From Pseudomonadales bacterium (GTDB lineage Bacteria; Pseudomonadota; Gammaproteobacteria; Pseudomonadales; Azotimanducaceae), in assembly GCA_016763855.1 (NCBI GenBank), contig JAESSY010000036.1, forward strand, positions 1 to 64,000: a stretch of DNA of 64,000 nt, written 5' to 3'. Position numbers and translations under genes: made by a program. Numbering within the stretch: position 1 is the stretch's first letter; each line of letters opens with the position of its first letter. Below are positions 26,594 through 36,483 of the stretch, piece by piece. The notes beneath the pieces were generated by a model. That model saw only the letters and a program-made list of their open reading frames with translations. It did not search any database and had not been told where the DNA came from.

Positions 26594-28383
26594 CTATTCA
26601 GTGCCAGAGAAAGGTGCCACACGCAGAACTTCATTTACCGTTGTTCTACCTGCCGCCACCTTTATAGCGCCACTTAAACGCAGCGTTTTCATGCCTTCCT
26701 TCATCGCTTGAAGGCGCAATTTACCAATCTCGGCTCCGCTACCGATTAGTCCTTTAAGTTTGTCCGTCAGTGGTAAAAGCTCATAGATACCCTCCCGACC
26801 TTTAAAACCTGTATCCCGACATTCCAAACATCCAACAGGATGATACATATTTTTAGGCATTGCCATTTTCCACGGTTTTACCAATGTCTGCCAACCTGTC
26901 TCATCACTATCTCCTAGCGCTTTGCAATTGGGACACAAGGTTCTCACTAATCGCTGGGCCATAATGCCCAAAACCGTCGCCTTGATTAAGTAAGGAGCAA
27001 CGCCCAGTTCTAACAGTCTTGTTATAGCGGAGGGAGCATCATTGGTGTGCAAAGTTGAAATCACAAGATGGCCAGTCAATGCTGCCTGAATTGCCATCTC
27101 GGCGGTTTCAAGATCCCGCACCTCACCTACCATGATGATGTCAGGGTCTTGCCTTAAAAGTGCGCGTACGCCATCTGCAAAACTCAAATCGATTTTTGTT
27201 GAACCTGCATTTGATTAAAAGCGGGCTCTACCATCTCGATAGGATCTTCAATGGTACAAACGTTGACTTCTTCTGTGGCAAGTTGCTTAAGGCTAGAATA
27301 GAGTGTAGTGGTTTTCCCCGACCCCGTTGGGCCCGTTACAAGAACAATACCATTGGGGTTTGCAGTCATGTTCGTCCAACGATCATAATCTTCATTTGCA
27401 AGGCCAAGCGCTTCAAAGGACTGCAAAAGAATATCTGGATCAAATATCCGCATGACCATCTTTTCACCAAAGGCGGTCGGAAGTGTCGAAAGTCGTAATT
27501 CAATTTCGTGCCCATCCTGAGTCTTGGTCTTTAGGCGACCGTCCTGAGGTTTACGTTTTTCTGCAACATCCATCCGCCCCAATACCTTTATACGGCTAGT
27601 GACTGCAGTCATGACAGAAGTGGGTAATTCATAGACTAAATGCAATACTCCATCGATTCGGAATCTAACGCGGCTTTTTTCCCGCCGGGGCTCAAGGTGA
27701 ATATCGCTCGCCCTTTGCGTAAAGGCATATCCCAGCAACCAATCAACAATATTAACGATATGAGCATCATTGGCCTCCATGGCATCGCCCTGGCCTAATT
27801 CCAACATGGCTTCAAGATTAGAAAGCGAGCTAGTATTCAGGCCAAGGGCATTCGCCTTACTGACAGACTTTGCCATATTGTAAAATTCTGTCGTGTATCG
27901 ACGGATATCAGCAGGATTAGATATTACCCTTGTGATCACTTTACCCGGCTGAGATTGCGATATCGTCGATTCCCAACCAGACATATAGGGTTCAGCGCTG
28001 GTGATAACGACTTCATCATCTCGTACTTCAAGTGCCAACAGTTGATGACGTTTAGCAAATTCGTAGGACATCACTCTTGTGATGATCTGTGAATCAATTT
28101 TAAGCGGGTCAATACGATGATAAGGTTGTTTTGCCTTATCACACAACCACAAGGTCAAACATTCCAGATCTAGGGCCTGGCCTTCATTTGCCTGATCATC
28201 CATGGGGTCATCTGCAAGAATCTCGATGGGGTGCCAAGTTATCTGAGCCTTGGTCCTAATTTTCAGGCTCAGATGATCCGCATCTTTAGCAGATAATCTG
28301 CCTTCCGAAACCAAATCATTAATCAGTGTTCGGTAGTTAAGTGAAATGTCAGGTTTCTTTTTATCGTTTGCTTGAATCGCCAC
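26594..28383 (-). pseudogene. GspE/PulE-type secretion or pilus ATPase, frameshifted
   Basis: Two frames together give one GspE/PulE ATPase of about 600 residues. The first (28383-27184) holds the N-domain, Walker A GPTGSGKTTTLYSSL and the Asp box CTIEDPIE, then runs off at QVQQKSI-stop. The second (27187-26594) continues with [24 protein letters not shown] (Walker B), the His box [11 protein letters not shown] and a four-Cys zinc site ([13 protein letters not shown]). Homologues read [12 protein letters not shown] here, restored by adding one A to the five-A run (plus-strand Ts 27193-27197). No other type II secretion or type IV pilus genes are nearby. It may be a real mutation, slippage-expressed, or a homopolymer error. 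Confidence 0.88.
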
Positions 28384-28605
28384 TTTTTCCTCGCCGCCTT
28401 ATCACAAGAGATGGTCCCTAGAGATAGTCTCAAGAGATGGGAAATCTTATGCATCCTAGCTTACACCTTTTCCGGGTTGTTCGGTATGAGGCTTCATTCC
28501 CCCAAAGAATGTTTAGAATTCTTTCCTAAAGACCTTCCCTTGGTAATTTCTGATTAAAGTCTATTTCTTTCATGACAAATATATCCACTTAATCAAAGCT
28601 TCCCT

Positions 28606-28614
28606 TGCTATAAT
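28606..28614 (+). promoter_or_regulatory. Extended -10 promoter element for argA
   Basis: TTGCTATAAT: a TGC-extended perfect TATAAT (28609-28614), with no strong -35 at the usual spacing. It lies about 40 bases before the argA ATG, giving a leader of roughly 33 bases. Extended -10 promoters commonly work without a good -35. Confidence 0.5.
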
Positions 28615-28653
28615 TCAAGCTGTTTTTACTACTATCAATTTATTTTTCAGCCC

Positions 28654-29967
28654 ATGAAAAAGATTAATCATATCCAACACGCCCAATGGTTCAGGGACTC
28701 GTCTCCCTATATCAATGCGCATCAAGGAAAAACCTTTGTACTCCATTTGCCCGGGAAAGCCATTGAGCACGAAAATTTCCGAAATATCATCAAGGATATT
28801 CTGCTTCTCCATTCTTTAGGGATTAAACTAATTTTGGTTCATGGCGCTGCAATACAGATAGATCGAGCATTAGAACAAGCCAATATCCAGAATCACCAGC
28901 AAGGTCATATTCGCATTACATCGATTGAGGTCTTAGGCATTGCTGAATCAGTGATGGGCAGGATCAGATTTGAAATAGAAGCGGCACTTTCCCGTGGTGT
29001 CGTTAATGCCCCCGCAGGCATCAAAGATGTGTTTGTCTGTTCTGGTAATTTTCTAAAAGCCAAGCCCATCGGTATTCTTGATGGTATTGATTTTCTCCAT
29101 ACCGGGCATATCAGAAAAGTTAATACCGAAGCAATTCAACAACAACTTGATGCAAGAGCGATTGTGCTCATTTCCCCTTTAGGCTTTTCTCCTTCGGGAG
29201 AAGTCTTCAATATTAATTCTGCGGAAGTCGCGACAGAAGTGGCATCTGCCTTTCCCGCAGATAAGTTAGTATTCTTTTGTAAAGAACACGGTATTCAAGA
29301 TCCAAAAGGTCAGTTGATAAATGAACTTCAGCTAGATGACATTCTCGATTCTCAAATCGAAGATCATGGCCCCCTCTCGTTTGCTCGCCAAGCGTGTATA
29401 AAGAATGTCGATCGATGTCATCTTATCGGATATGGCGAAGATGGCGCCTTACTAGAAGAGCTTTTTACACGTGATGGTTCTGGCACTCAGGTCACACGTA
29501 ATAGTTATGAGCAAATCAGAAAAGCAGAAGCAACAGACGTCGGGGGAATTATTGAATTGATTCGACCTCTTGAAGATGAAGGCATATTAAAAAGAAGACC
29601 GAGAGAGCTTATAGAAGCTGAAATCGAGCGATTTTTTGTAATCAGCCGAGATGGCATGATTGTCAGTTGTGCCGCACTCTACCCAATGGGCCAAGACGGC
29701 GAACTCGCCTGTCTGGCAACCCACCCAGATTATAGAAATGGCAACCGAGCCGAGCGACTGCTGAATGCCATTAACGCAGAAGCAGAAAGCCTCGCTTACA
29801 ACAAACTGATTGTACTCACAACGCAATCGGCACACTGGTTTACTGAAAGAGGTTTCGAGGAAGTATCCATTTCCACCCTGTTAGAATCTCAACAGTTCCT
29901 TTACAATTTCCAAAGAAATTCTAAATTATTTACCCGAGTGGTAAAAAAATCCGCACAAAAGGAGTAA
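28654..29967 (+). CDS. argA: N-acetylglutamate synthase ArgA
   Basis: A 437-residue enzyme of the classical ArgA type: an N-terminal amino-acid-kinase-like domain ([34 protein letters not shown]), which binds arginine as feedback inhibitor, and a C-terminal GNAT acetyltransferase domain ([18 protein letters not shown]). It acetylates glutamate with acetyl-CoA, the first step of arginine synthesis, matching argH later in the window. Length is typical. It is followed five bases on by ilvD. Confidence 0.96.
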   Translation: MKKINHIQHAQWFRDSSPYINAHQGKTFVLHLPGKAIEHENFRNIIKDILLLHSLGIKLILVHGAAIQIDRALEQANIQNHQQGHIRITSIEVLGIAESVMGRIRFEIEAALSRGVVNAPAGIKDVFVCSGNFLKAKPIGILDGIDFLHTGHIRKVNTEAIQQQLDARAIVLISPLGFSPSGEVFNINSAEVATEVASAFPADKLVFFCKEHGIQDPKGQLINELQLDDILDSQIEDHGPLSFARQACIKNVDRCHLIGYGEDGALLEELFTRDGSGTQVTRNSYEQIRKAEATDVGGIIELIRPLEDEGILKRRPRELIEAEIERFFVISRDGMIVSCAALYPMGQDGELACLATHPDYRNGNRAERLLNAINAEAESLAYNKLIVLTTQSAHWFTERGFEEVSISTLLESQQFLYNFQRNSKLFTRVVKKSAQKE

Positions 29968-29972
29968 GACCC

Positions 29973-31808
29973 ATGCCCGCTTATCGATCAGCTACATCCA
30001 CTCAAGGGCGCAATATGGCCGGTGCAAGAGCACTCTGGCGAGCAACAGGAATGACCGATGAGGATTTTGGCAAACCCATCATTGCCATTGCAAATTCATT
30101 TACTCAATTTGTGCCAGGCCACGTTCATCTCCACGACCTAGGCCAATTAGTCGCACGGGAAATTGAAAAGGTGGGAGGTGTTGCAAAAGAATTCAATACC
30201 ATCGCTGTAGATGATGGCATCGCAATGGGACACGACGGTATGCTCTACAGTCTACCCTCCCGCGAGCTGATAACTGATTCCATTGAATACATGGTGAACG
30301 CACATTGTGCAGATGCATTGGTCTACATTTCAAATTGCGACAAGATCACACCAGGCATGTTAAATGCCGCACTTCGATTGAATATCCCAACTGTATTTGT
30401 CTCTGGGGGCCCGATGGAAGCCGGGAAAACAAAGCTGGCCAATCATAATACTAATTTGATACATGCTATTGTCGTAGCCGCAGACGAAAAATATACGGAT
30501 GAGGAGGTTGCAGAGTACGAGCGATCCGCTTGCCCGACTTGCGGCTCTTGTTCTGGCATGTTCACTGCCAACTCAATGAACTGTCTAACAGAAGTGTTAG
30601 GGCTTGCATTACCCGGTAACGGATCACTCCTTGCAACCCACCTTGATCGAAAAGAACTTTTTCTCAATGCCGGTCGAACAATCGTTGAGATTACCCAGCG
30701 CTATTACCTAAATGATGATGAATCTGTTTTGCCTCGCAATATTGCAGACATGAACGCATTCAAAAACGCGATGTCTATGGATATTGCCATGGGTGGATCA
30801 ACCAATACTATTCTTCACTTGTTGGCCGCAGCGCAAGAGGCAGAGCTTGATTTCACTTTGAAAGATATTGATGAACTATCTCGAATGGTACCTAATCTTT
30901 GCAAAGCGGCACCCGCCATAGACAAATATCATATGGAAGATATACATCGAGCCGGCGGCATGATGGCCCTTCTTGGTGAACTCGCACGGGGCAATCTCTT
31001 GGACTTAAACGCAAAAAGCATTCACAGCGAATCCTTAGGCCATGCACTTCAAAAGTGGGACGTGATGGTGACAGAGGATGATGCTGTTCGAGAATTTTAC
31101 CGCGCAGGACCCGCAGGTATTCCAACCCAAACTGCATTTAGCCAACAAACTCGGTATAGCAATCTAGATCTTGATCGACAAAATGGTTGCATTCGGGACA
31201 TGGAGAACGCCTACAGTCAGGAAGGCGGCCTTGCTGTTCTCTATGGCAATATCGCAGAGGATGGATGTATCGTCAAAACAGCAGGTGTGGATGAAAAAAG
31301 TTGGGGTTTTTCTGGCCCCGCTCGGCTATTCGAATCTCAGGATACTGCGGTAGAAGCGATATTGAATGACAAAATTGTCGCTGGGGATGTTGTTGTCATT
31401 CGTTATGAAGGCCCAAAAGGTGGACCCGGTATGCAAGAAATGCTTTATCCGACGAGCTACCTTAAAAGCAAAGGGTTGGGGTCATCTTGCGCCCTCTTAA
31501 CCGATGGGCGTTTTTCCGGCGGCACCTCCGGTTTGTCGATTGGACATGTTTCACCTGAAGCCGCTCAAGGCGGGACAATTGGACTGGTTGTCGAAGGTGA
31601 TGAAATACAAATAGATATCCCGAATCGCAAGATCCATTTGAATGTCGATAAAAGCATTCTGGATTCAAGAAGAAAAGAAATGGATCCGCTTGGATCATGG
31701 ATGCCCAAGGAAAAACGCACCCGGGTTGTTAGCGCCGCATTGCGGGCTTATGCCGCATTAACTACCAGCGCTGATAAAGGTGCCGTCAGGGATGTAGATC
31801 AACTCTAG
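29973..31808 (+). CDS. ilvD: Dihydroxy-acid dehydratase IlvD
   Basis: A 611-residue [2Fe-2S] dehydratase converting 2,3-dihydroxy-3-methyl acids to 2-oxo acids in valine, isoleucine and pantothenate synthesis. Cluster ligands are in [10 protein letters not shown] and [17 protein letters not shown], and [11 protein letters not shown]-like sequence (here [16 protein letters not shown]) marks the C-terminal active-site region. Length is normal. AAGGAG precedes the ATG at good spacing. It is co-transcribed with argA by position, and convergent with the acetyltransferase. Confidence 0.97.
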   Translation: MPAYRSATSTQGRNMAGARALWRATGMTDEDFGKPIIAIANSFTQFVPGHVHLHDLGQLVAREIEKVGGVAKEFNTIAVDDGIAMGHDGMLYSLPSRELITDSIEYMVNAHCADALVYISNCDKITPGMLNAALRLNIPTVFVSGGPMEAGKTKLANHNTNLIHAIVVAADEKYTDEEVAEYERSACPTCGSCSGMFTANSMNCLTEVLGLALPGNGSLLATHLDRKELFLNAGRTIVEITQRYYLNDDESVLPRNIADMNAFKNAMSMDIAMGGSTNTILHLLAAAQEAELDFTLKDIDELSRMVPNLCKAAPAIDKYHMEDIHRAGGMMALLGELARGNLLDLNAKSIHSESLGHALQKWDVMVTEDDAVREFYRAGPAGIPTQTAFSQQTRYSNLDLDRQNGCIRDMENAYSQEGGLAVLYGNIAEDGCIVKTAGVDEKSWGFSGPARLFESQDTAVEAILNDKIVAGDVVVIRYEGPKGGPGMQEMLYPTSYLKSKGLGSSCALLTDGRFSGGTSGLSIGHVSPEAAQGGTIGLVVEGDEIQIDIPNRKIHLNVDKSILDSRRKEMDPLGSWMPKEKRTRVVSAALRAYAALTTSADKGAVRDVDQL

Positions 31809-31811
31809 AGA

Positions 31812-32360
31812 TTAGCCTGCCCACTCTGATTTAAGGACGCTATAGCGAATATGGTTAACATATTCGCCGTAGAGATTTTCTGCATCTCTTTCTAGACCCT
31901 CATTAACAAGGGATAATCTTTCACAGATCGCTCTGCTGGCAACATTCTTTTCACCTACTTGTATCACAACCTTATTAAGGTTTAAGTGATCAAAGGCGTA
32001 ATCGATAAAAAACTTCACACATCGAGTGACGATGCCTTTTCCGGTTTTGTCTTCCGCCAACCAGTATCCGAGACTAACGCTCGCATTACTTTTGTCAATC
32101 ATATGATAACCACAGCTACCCACTAACTTACCTTCAAAATATATACCACAGATAAAACCAAGATCCTGGGCCAGTTGATCTAACGTAAATTGAATGAATT
32201 TTTCTGAATCTTCAACTTGATAATTCTGATCTAACCAAGGCAACCACTCTCGCAAATACTCACGATTGATATCAATCAAGGCGATCAGTTCTGGGGCATC
32301 GGTCAATTGGTAAGTACGTAGAACGATGTCATCGTTAAGTTGAAAGTGTTTTGTTTTCAT
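31812..32360 (-). CDS. GNAT acetyltransferase, RimJ/RimL type
   Basis: A 182-residue acetyltransferase with the RimL-like pattern LIDINREYLREWLPWLDQN near the N-terminus, SLGYWLAEDKTGKGIVTRCV as acetyl-CoA loop, and LNKVVIQVGEKNVASRAICERL as the later motif. Members acetylate ribosomal-protein N-termini or small amines; the substrate here is unknown. Its ATG overlaps the stop of the small DUF1272 gene upstream, so the two are one transcription unit. Confidence 0.88.
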   Translation of the reverse strand: MKTKHFQLNDDIVLRTYQLTDAPELIALIDINREYLREWLPWLDQNYQVEDSEKFIQFTLDQLAQDLGFICGIYFEGKLVGSCGYHMIDKSNASVSLGYWLAEDKTGKGIVTRCVKFFIDYAFDHLNLNKVVIQVGEKNVASRAICERLSLVNEGLERDAENLYGEYVNHIRYSVLKSEWAG

Positions 32361-32497
32361 TGTTGTCTGGATGGTCGTTGTTTTAATTCACCCTTGCAAT
32401 TAGGGCAAATTTGATCAAGAACGCCCTTTGCGCATTCGCGACAAAAGGTACACTCATAGCTGCAGATCACGGCATCAGTAGAGTTCATTAACATCAT
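32357..32497 (-). CDS. DUF1272 zinc-ribbon-like protein, short at the N-terminus (46 aa)
   Basis: A short gene whose product contains STDAVICSYECTFCRECAKG followed by ICPNCKGELKQRP, the core of DUF1272 proteins. Family members normally begin with about 15 more residues carrying a C-x-x-C pair; here a TAA stands directly before the ATG-ATG start, so that pair is missing. The remaining Cys spacing (C-x3-C-x2-C-x2-C, then C-x2-C) could still hold zinc. An AT-rich possible promoter precedes it. Its stop overlaps the acetyltransferase ATG. It may be a trimmed gene or a natural short variant. Confidence 0.7.
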   Translation of the reverse strand: MMLMNSTDAVICSYECTFCRECAKGVLDQICPNCKGELKQRPSRQQ

Positions 32498-32815
32498 TTA
32501 CTTATGATAAAATATATTACCAATAGTAGCAACGTTACACATTCCCACTAGGTAATTTAGGCGAAGGGTTGGTTATATTACAGATATGATGAATTCGGAT
32601 TCTATATCGATGGAGACGTATTTGTGATTGATTTTGTTAAGGGAAGGCTTTCGACAGCCGTACGGAGAATCATTATATCTTATACCTATGTACACTGGTT
32701 TATACTTCCTATCTACGGGCATTACTCTCGCCACCAGCCATCCAAAACTACTTCACGAACAGGAATCGTCTTTGAAGAAAGTTTAGCAAGCGTTAGGAAC
32801 ATAAAAGACCAGACA
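32498..32815. other. Intergenic stretch, no gene seen
   Basis: About 320 bases between the DUF1272 gene and the end of the 343-aa exported protein gene. An open frame at 32624-32836 on the plus strand has no family resemblance, no ribosome-binding site and overlaps the neighbouring gene, so I do not call it. The left part is AT-rich, with TTGCTA and TATATT on the minus strand, plausible for the DUF1272 promoter. Confidence 0.5.
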
Positions 32816-33847
32816 TCAGTTATGATCTATCATTAGCTTTCGGGGGGAAGTCCTTCGATCACCCTGCCATAATCCTAAACAACACTTTTTATTTTGTGAC
32901 AAGATTTCTTTAGCTAGAAGTACTGCCCGAGCGTTCTCTGAATGAGACAACATATTCGATCTTTCTTCTAACTTTGCATCAGCTCTTAATCTCTCGTAAA
33001 AAGGTGAAACCCTACCATCAGGATCGGACAACGCTATCCTACGAAGCTTATCTGCCAATAATGCGTATGCATAAGACCTAACAGGATCTGAACCACCTAC
33101 AGCCCATCCCTCTTCATATGATTTACTTAGCCAACCCGATGCATTGTAGTCGCCCAATTTCCATGCTCTTAAATAGAGGGAGAACTTCTCTTCATTTCGA
33201 GGTAATCTCTGTGCTCTGGTACGAATCGCGCTTAGAGAACCTGCTTCAATTGCCATATTTCGAAATTCTGGTATGCGGAGGTATTGATCCCGGGAAATCC
33301 CTTCACAATTTCTATATGAAGATTCCATTCGCAACCGCTCACTCAAAACATCCACACTTCCATTTTGATCTGGAGACAGACTAACTACCATCCCATCTAT
33401 TGCCCTAGTGAAGGAATGTGTTTCTTCTAATGATGTTAAAGCTTGATTAAGCTCTTCCTCTGTCTGAAAACCGAAGTAAGTGCACTTAACTAATGCCTGC
33501 ACCAATTCTAAAGCTGCAGGCGCATTACCTTCTTTTGCTTTAAACTCGAGATCATCGAATTTTTCCCCGACCATCTCAACCTCAAAAAATGTCTCATACA
33601 CCCAAGGTCGCATTGCAATTTTCAAGGCAGTGCTATCTGAAAATTCGATTTCGTATCCAACCGCTTCAACCGAACCATCTTCTTTGAGAACTACTTTCCG
33701 GGGCTTCACTTGCCTCACATCCGTCGCCACATCTCCACGCAGACTTGAAACGTTGTAGATCTGAGTTTCTTGTGAATACCCATGAAAAGCAAATAGGGTC
33801 ACAGCCAAACATACGCTTACCGATATCAAATATGTGAATAAATTCAT
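32816..33847 (-). CDS. Exported hypothetical protein with Sel1/TPR-like helical region (343 aa)
   Basis: I start at ATG 33847, which follows AAGGTGG; the open frame begins at GTG 33856. An N-terminal signal peptide (LFTYLISVSVCLAVTLFAFHG) leads to a mature protein whose middle (AKEGNAPAALELVQALVKC) and later part (AWKLGDYNASGWLSKSYEEG; DPVRSYAYALLADKLRR) look like Sel1-type alpha repeats. Four cysteines in the mature part may form disulfides. No enzyme motif is seen. The gene stands alone and the family is not recognised. Confidence 0.65.
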   Translation of the reverse strand: MNLFTYLISVSVCLAVTLFAFHGYSQETQIYNVSSLRGDVATDVRQVKPRKVVLKEDGSVEAVGYEIEFSDSTALKIAMRPWVYETFFEVEMVGEKFDDLEFKAKEGNAPAALELVQALVKCTYFGFQTEEELNQALTSLEETHSFTRAIDGMVVSLSPDQNGSVDVLSERLRMESSYRNCEGISRDQYLRIPEFRNMAIEAGSLSAIRTRAQRLPRNEEKFSLYLRAWKLGDYNASGWLSKSYEEGWAVGGSDPVRSYAYALLADKLRRIALSDPDGRVSPFYERLRADAKLEERSNMLSHSENARAVLLAKEILSQNKKCCLGLWQGDRRTSPRKLMIDHN

Positions 33848-34210
33848 CACTACCACCTTGCTAATTTAGCACGAAGTTCGATTGCACATCTTAGGCTAAA
33901 TTACCGGTTGTTGATCAAAAATTGTACAATTCCTAGTTGAGTATTTAAGTGCACTTCCAGAAAATCCTTTCCCCTTACGAATATTGTTTACTGGCATCTC
34001 GCAGGCAGACAAAAGGAAAAGAGTTTCAAAGAAAGGATAAACCTAGATTAATCAGTTAAATTTCGACTAAACTCGTAAAGCATTGAAATTTAGGGAAAAT
34101 TCATGACGCATCCATTTAATCCCGTTCATCCTGAGGGTGGAGTTTTGGGTCGGAGTGAAGTGCCGGGGTAAATCCGGTCAACCGTTTATTTTAAGCAGGT
34201 GAATCATCGG
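33848..34210. other. Intergenic stretch in accessory region
   Basis: AT-rich and stop-rich to about 34100, then more GC-rich. The right end holds the second copy of the AAATCCGGTCA repeat and leads directly into the recombinase fragment. I see no gene of more than about 20 codons. The promoter of the exported protein should be at the left end. Confidence 0.5.
34163..34192. repeat. Dispersed repeat copy 2 (core AAATCCGGTCA)
   Basis: CCGGGGT then AAATCCGGTCA (34170-34180) and a T-rich tail, matching 2861-2893. It ends about 20 bases before the truncated recombinase reading frame, which supports a mobile-element origin. No matching second end is visible nearby. Confidence 0.45.
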
Positions 34211-34336
34211 TTAATTCTTTAAACTGTTTTCATTCCCGATGCTGGCGAACCATTCGGTTTCGGGTGGCACCTCGGCCTGCTGATGAAATTCAGCTTTGAC
34301 GAGCTTGCAGCCACCGGTTTCGAAGAGATTTGTCAT
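34211..34336 (-). pseudogene. N-terminal fragment of a tyrosine recombinase/integrase
   Basis: A 41-codon frame starts at ATG 34336 and ends at TAA 34211. It contains KLVKAEFHQQAEVPPETEWF, which resembles the N-terminus of phage-type integrases of mobile elements (usually PPEAEWFANxDNPRTRRAY...). Similarity stops after about residue 36, and the whole catalytic domain (R-H-R-Y) is missing. By eye the fragment is richer in G+C than the flanks. It is a relic of an integrated element. Confidence 0.55.
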
Positions 34337-34492
34337 GCAATAAGAATAATAAATTGACGCATATCTAGAAATTTCCAATAACTAAGTGAAGTCAAGATAA
34401 GCATAGAGCTCCAATTTCAAATTTCTTTTCTTAAGCTATAAATTAAACAGCTTCCCTCAATTTACCAACGTAGGCACTGTAGTGGATTGGGT

Positions 34493-35128
34493 TTACTCCA
34501 GCACTTCACTCCGAACCCAAAAGGGATCATTGCTTGTCCCCTGTGCAGGTACCGCAGGTGGCCTTATGACCCGACTTGCATCCAAGCCTTTTGCCAGAAA
34601 ATCCTCGTCCAATGCCTCTATGATCGGGCCGGCCACTTCCATCATCGGCGTGCCATCCCACCCCCCTGTTTGCTGACGCCACCAGTTCTTGGCAAAGGTG
34701 CTGCCAAAATAGTATTGGGCACTGTTGAGGATGTGTTGCTCGGTATCTTTAGCGTTTACGAGCCCACCGTTCTGCATATGGAACATCAGATCCCACTGCA
34801 ACATCGTGGCAACCAAATGAGCCTCGACAATCCTGATCTCGACATCTGTCAGATCTTCTGGCGTGCGGATTGATTTCACTCAAGTGGCCGCGACCTGGGG
34901 TGTGGAAACACTGAACTCAATCTCTATGAGCATGCGATTTCTTTCCAATTGCAACTCTGTGCGGGTGAGTGCCGCGTTTTGCCGTACCTCAAAAATGAGA
35001 ATGATCAGTCCAAGGAAGACACCGATATTGGCGCCGAGCGCCAGCCAGCGATTGATCCGAGCAAAATTGTCAGTTTTTGACTTAGCGGTTTCTACCCCAC
35101 TGTCATTCGGCTTTATTTGCTCACTCAT
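34493..35128 (-). pseudogene. Small single-pass membrane protein of unknown function, interrupted by TGA
   Basis: Two abutting frames are in the same register. Residues 1-82 (from 35128) contain a helix (WLALGANIGVFLGLIILIFEVRQNAALT), then a TGA at 34880-34882. Reading resumes directly with a GTG codon and KSIRTPEDLTDVEIRIVEAH, then 128 residues to 34493. Related proteins run through this point without a break and often have Trp before the K-S-I-R-T segment, so TGG to TGA is the simple explanation. The downstream half could restart at GTG. Function is unknown. The gene looks GC-richer than its neighbours and lies beside the integrase fragment, so it probably came in by transfer. Confidence 0.72.
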
Positions 35129-35241
35129 ATATCACACTCCTGTTCAAGCTGGGCGGCGGACTTCGCATACAATTTCCTATGCTAAAAATAAGAGGCAACT
35201 AAGAGGGGCTTGCGTCCCCTTTACACCCTCACCTTAAGTTG

Positions 35242-36336
35242 CTATTCACAATAACTATTTAATCCCTGTAGTGCATCTCTGGTTTGCTTAACAAGATCTT
35301 CCATCACTTCTGCAACGGGTCGGACAGAATCGAAATATCCAATACTCTGACCAGCACCAGAGTGAATCAGAGGTTCGATGTCATGTTCTTCAATTGCCCC
35401 CAGCAGGTCACCTACCAAGACATCCTGATAGGGCATTTTTAGGGGTGACGGTGCTGAATCAGATTCCCACTCTGTACTCCAGGCTGTTCGAATCTGACGA
35501 AAGGTTTTGCCACTTTCGGATCTCGTTATCACCGTATCCCCTAATCCCGCATCTTTTAGTTTTTTAATGTTCGCCGGATGGAGGTGAGAGCGATGTTCTT
35601 CTGTTAGTAACCAGGCGGTTCCCAACCAAACACCCTCTGCGCCCATCGCAAGTGCCGCCGCAATGTGCCGGCCTGTGGCAACGCCACCCGCAGCTAGGAC
35701 AGGGATATCCCCTGCCTCATCAACAATCTTGGGCACCAATGAATAGGTTCCGATTGGCCCCGTGTGCGCGCCTGCGTCATAACCCTGAGCCACCAGTATT
35801 TCAACACCCGCTCTACGGGCGCGATCAATATGATGAGGAGCGCCAATTAATGCGAGGGTAGTTTTACCGATCGCTTTTGCTCTTGAAATAACCTCAGGAG
35901 GCGATCCGATACCACAGGCAAACATGTTCACAGAGGAATCCAGAACAGCATCAATTTGCCCTGCTTCGATTTCGGCTGAACGAATAAATCGTGTTCGCAT
36001 GCCCGGACCACTGGCTTTAGGGACTTGGTATTTACTAATCAAACCTTCAACAAAATCTTTATGTTCTGCGGGTATTTCTGCTTCAATTGCCTCACGACTA
36101 TTATGGGTTGGCATACCTGGCGGCAGAACCAAATCAACGCCAAAAGGTAAATCACCTACGCGTTCTTTTATTTCAGCTAACTCAGTAACAATCTCATGGG
36201 GGAAACGCCGGGTCGCACCATAAACGCCATAACCACAGGCTAGCGTGATCGCTGCTACGACTTCGACGGAGTGCGCAAAACCAAATATAGGGTATTTTAT
36301 GCCAAGCTTTCTGCTTAAGGAGGTGGACAATTTCAC
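35242..36336 (-). CDS. Nitronate monooxygenase / NPD-type flavin oxidoreductase
   Basis: A 364-residue FMN-dependent TIM-barrel enzyme of the 2-nitropropane-dioxygenase family. IKYPIFGFAHSVEVVAAIT starts the barrel. QGYDAGAHTGPIGTYSLVP and VLAAGGVATGRHIAAALAMGAEGVWLGT are the FMN-phosphate motifs, and the catalytic-region His (AGAHTG) is present. Members oxidise nitronates or act on other substrates. Divergent from the VOC gene with about 150 bases between starts (or 25 to the longer frame). Confidence 0.88.
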   Translation of the reverse strand: MKLSTSLSRKLGIKYPIFGFAHSVEVVAAITLACGYGVYGATRRFPHEIVTELAEIKERVGDLPFGVDLVLPPGMPTHNSREAIEAEIPAEHKDFVEGLISKYQVPKASGPGMRTRFIRSAEIEAGQIDAVLDSSVNMFACGIGSPPEVISRAKAIGKTTLALIGAPHHIDRARRAGVEILVAQGYDAGAHTGPIGTYSLVPKIVDEAGDIPVLAAGGVATGRHIAAALAMGAEGVWLGTAWLLTEEHRSHLHPANIKKLKDAGLGDTVITRSESGKTFRQIRTAWSTEWESDSAPSPLKMPYQDVLVGDLLGAIEEHDIEPLIHSGAGQSIGYFDSVRPVAEVMEDLVKQTRDALQGLNSYCE

Positions 36337-36483
36337 TGTGGGTTTACCTATAGTGTATTAATGAGATTGTCGCAGATCTGGCACTTGATGAAAAACAAAA
36401 GCGCTTCAAAAATAAAAGCTATCCAGACATCTACTCGGCTATTAGGTGTAAGATCAACGCCAATATTCAGAAGGGATTTCTCC

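Noticed and set aside
32624-32836. 70-codon open frame on the plus strand between the DUF1272 gene and the exported protein
   Set aside because: No ribosome-binding site, no family features, and it overlaps the end of the neighbouring real gene.
34103-34171. 22-codon frame ending in the dispersed repeat
   Set aside because: Too short, with no ribosome-binding site or known small-protein pattern.
34880-34882. TGA read as selenocysteine or as tryptophan under a different genetic code
   Set aside because: Many genes in the window, including arginine and heme genes, use TGA as a normal stop, and no selenoprotein context is visible.
34482-35237. Plus-strand open frames across the split membrane-protein gene (64, 128 and 124 codons)
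   Set aside because: They are mirror frames of the minus-strand coding sequence, whose family pattern and codon use are clear.
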